From Candidatus Marivariicella framensis (GTDB lineage: Bacteria; Bacteroidota; Bacteroidia; Flavobacteriales; Flavobacteriaceae), in the NCBI GenBank assembly GCA_905182735.1, contig CAJJCT010000023.1, forward strand, positions 59,497 to 123,496: a stretch of 64,000 bases of DNA, read 5' to 3'. Under the pieces are notes generated by a model. It was not told where the DNA came from. It worked only from the letters and a program-made list of their open reading frames with translations, and did not search any database. Below are positions 63,016 through 64,000 of the stretch, piece by piece. Made by a program: the position numbers and the translations under genes. The stretch's first letter is position 1, and the number at the start of each line of letters is the position of its first letter.

Positions 63016-64000
63016 TTAATCACAAGTTCCCCATATAGGTTTGTTGGTATCTGTTAATTCTGAACCAGTAGAGAACTGAGATGGTACAGATGAAATGTTA
63101 GAAACACACCACCCTGTTAAATCTTGGTTAAAATCATCTGCACTATTGAACATAGCAAACATATTATTAACATTAGTAACATTCCAACCACTAATATCTT
63201 GGTTAAAATCATCTGCTTCAGTAAACATAACAGACATAGTAGTCACACTACTAACATCCCAACTACCTATATTTTGATTAAACCTTCTTGCATATTTAAA
63301 CATATTATTCATGTTAGTCACATTAGAAACATCCCAACCACTAATATCTTGGTTAAAACTATCAGCAGATTGGAATAAATCTCCCATGGTAGTTACATTT
63401 GAAGTATCCCAAAAACCTATGTTAGAGTTAAAAGAACTATTACCTGCAAACAAAGAGGACATATCAGTAACCAATGTTGTACATAAATTATAATTACTTC
63501 CTGATATTTGTCCTGCTATAGTTGAGTTATTAACAGCAGTATATGTTGTTCCATTTATTGCTTGTGTATCTCCTGCTGATGCAGACGGACATTTACAGAT
63601 TCCATTTTCAAGATAAATAGGAGATGGAGTAATAGTAATTGTTCCATTAACTAAGCTATTAGTTGATCCCACTGATACAGTTATAGAATAGTTATAAGTT
63701 CCAGAGGTTGTAGCTGTTCCAGAAAGTGTAGCTACATTGTTAGCTAGAGACAAACTTATTCCAGGAGGTAAATTACTTGCCTGAGCATTAACAGGGCCTG
63801 TATAATTTGTTGAAAATGTATATACAACATTAGTAATCGAAGTTGTTGCTGTAACTGTTTGACTTTGTGGACCACTAGTTAAGGTAGTAGATAAACTTGG
63901 AGGGTTTGAAGTAATGGTTCCATTTAGTGTAGTAGAACTCGTCTGATTATAAGTGAGGTTTGTAGATTCAACTAAAATACTATAATCAAAAGTTCCTTCT
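63016..64000 (-). CDS. BspA-like repeat surface protein, 5' end cut by window
   Basis: The frame is open from the right edge to a stop at 63016, so the start is outside the window; the TTG at 63753 is not a genuine start. The visible N-terminal part is Ser/Thr/Asn-rich with Ig-like repeats (TLSGTATTSGTYNYSITVSV). A Cys-rich linker, GICKCPSASAGDTQAINGTT, follows, then five 25-residue DUF285 repeats with FNQDISGWDVSNVTNM and a C-terminal PIWGTCD. This is a large surface adhesin-like protein typical of marine Bacteroidota. No T9SS domain follows, so if T9SS-exported the signal lies elsewhere or is lost. Function, probably adhesion, is inferred. Confidence 0.88.
   Translation of the reverse strand, partial: EGTFDYSILVESTNLTYNQTSSTTLNGTITSNPPSLSTTLTSGPQSQTVTATTSITNVVYTFSTNYTGPVNAQASNLPPGISLSLANNVATLSGTATTSGTYNYSITVSVGSTNSLVNGTITITPSPIYLENGICKCPSASAGDTQAINGTTYTAVNNSTIAGQISGSNYNLCTTLVTDMSSLFAGNSSFNSNIGFWDTSNVTTMGDLFQSADSFNQDISGWDVSNVTNMNNMFKYARRFNQNIGSWDVSSVTTMSVMFTEADDFNQDISGWNVTNVNNMFAMFNSADDFNQDLTGWCVSNISSVPSQFSTGSELTDTNKPIWGTCD
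63088..63462 (-). repeat. Five tandem 75-base DUF285 repeats
   Basis: Within the BspA-like gene, five copies of a 25-residue unit (MxxMFxxADxFNQDISGWDVSNVTN) follow one another without spacers. The DNA copies differ clearly from one another, so they are not recent duplicates. Such repeats form leucine-rich-repeat-like coils. Confidence 0.85.

Noticed and set aside
63095..63493. Several plus-strand frames opposite the BspA-like gene
   Set aside because: They are antisense shadows of the 75-base repeats, which leave other frames open.
1..64000. tRNA, rRNA, CRISPR, IS or prophage elements
   Set aside because: I looked in all gaps and found no cloverleaf with a conserved T-arm, no regularly spaced direct repeats, no transposase and no phage genes.

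Overview
This window is AT-rich (roughly 70% A+T by eye) and very compact bacterial DNA. It looks like the genome of a streamlined marine member of the Bacteroidota, most likely Flavobacteriia. Supporting signs are promoters with the Bacteroidota -7 box TAnnTTTG, weak or absent Shine-Dalgarno sites, E1 dehydrogenases with alpha and beta subunits fused, a MutS2 without an Smr domain, an HsdR-N-like protein next to holA, many lipoproteins, a relic of a type IX secretion (T9SS) sorting domain, and a BspA-type repeat surface protein. Neighbouring genes often overlap by 4-15 bases, including convergent pairs. I found no tRNA, rRNA, CRISPR array, IS element or prophage, and no island of foreign base composition.

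Layout. 1-11 kb: purC (cut by the left edge), miaA, a voltage-gated-type K+ channel, an exonuclease/GIY-YIG fusion, the PLP homeostasis protein YggS, DUF1015 and Gfo/Idh/MocA proteins, pcm, a phosphatase-fold protein, smpB, glyA, a thioesterase and a glutaminyl cyclase lipoprotein. 11-18 kb: the SRP RNA gene with a clear promoter, an SDR, a transaldolase-family gene, a thioredoxin-fold lipoprotein without its cysteines, an ABC-F protein, an SGLT-type symporter and a small DUF2007 gene lacking a normal start codon. 18-31 kb: pheT, recG, a secreted M20 hydrolase with a tetranucleotide repeat in its signal peptide, pcrA/uvrD, a Sua5/YrdC gene, an OmpA lipoprotein, a glycosyltransferase and holA. 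31-41 kb: a fused E1 dehydrogenase, a degenerate M1 peptidase joined to a beta-barrel-like region, uvrA, gamma-glutamyltransferase and acpH. 41-51 kb: glmM, an LpxL-like acyltransferase, rhomboid, a TlpA thiol reductase, aroC, a dicarboxylate symporter, a DCC protein, mutS2 and ung. 51-64 kb: an SUI1 factor, a tandem M42 peptidase, a second fused E1, small membrane proteins, amidohydrolase, DUF2911, an APC permease with a Rieske oxygenase, decayed DNA, DoxX, a beta-lactamase-fold hydrolase and the BspA-type protein running off the right edge.

Most of the content is housekeeping: nucleotide, cofactor and envelope synthesis, DNA repair (uvrA, ung, recG, uvrD, mutS2) and translation (pheT, miaA, smpB, SRP RNA). 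I see no convincing new multi-gene defence or biosynthetic system. The most interesting signals are: (1) start codons placed exactly where the SRP RNA promoter calibrates the transcription start, implying leaderless mRNAs for smpB, glmM and a tlpA gene; (2) a DUF2007 gene that seems to start at ATT in a TAATT stop-start overlap; (3) a group of enzyme folds that have lost catalytic residues; (4) two or three unannotated small proteins; and (5) a six-copy AAAT repeat that could switch a secreted hydrolase on and off.
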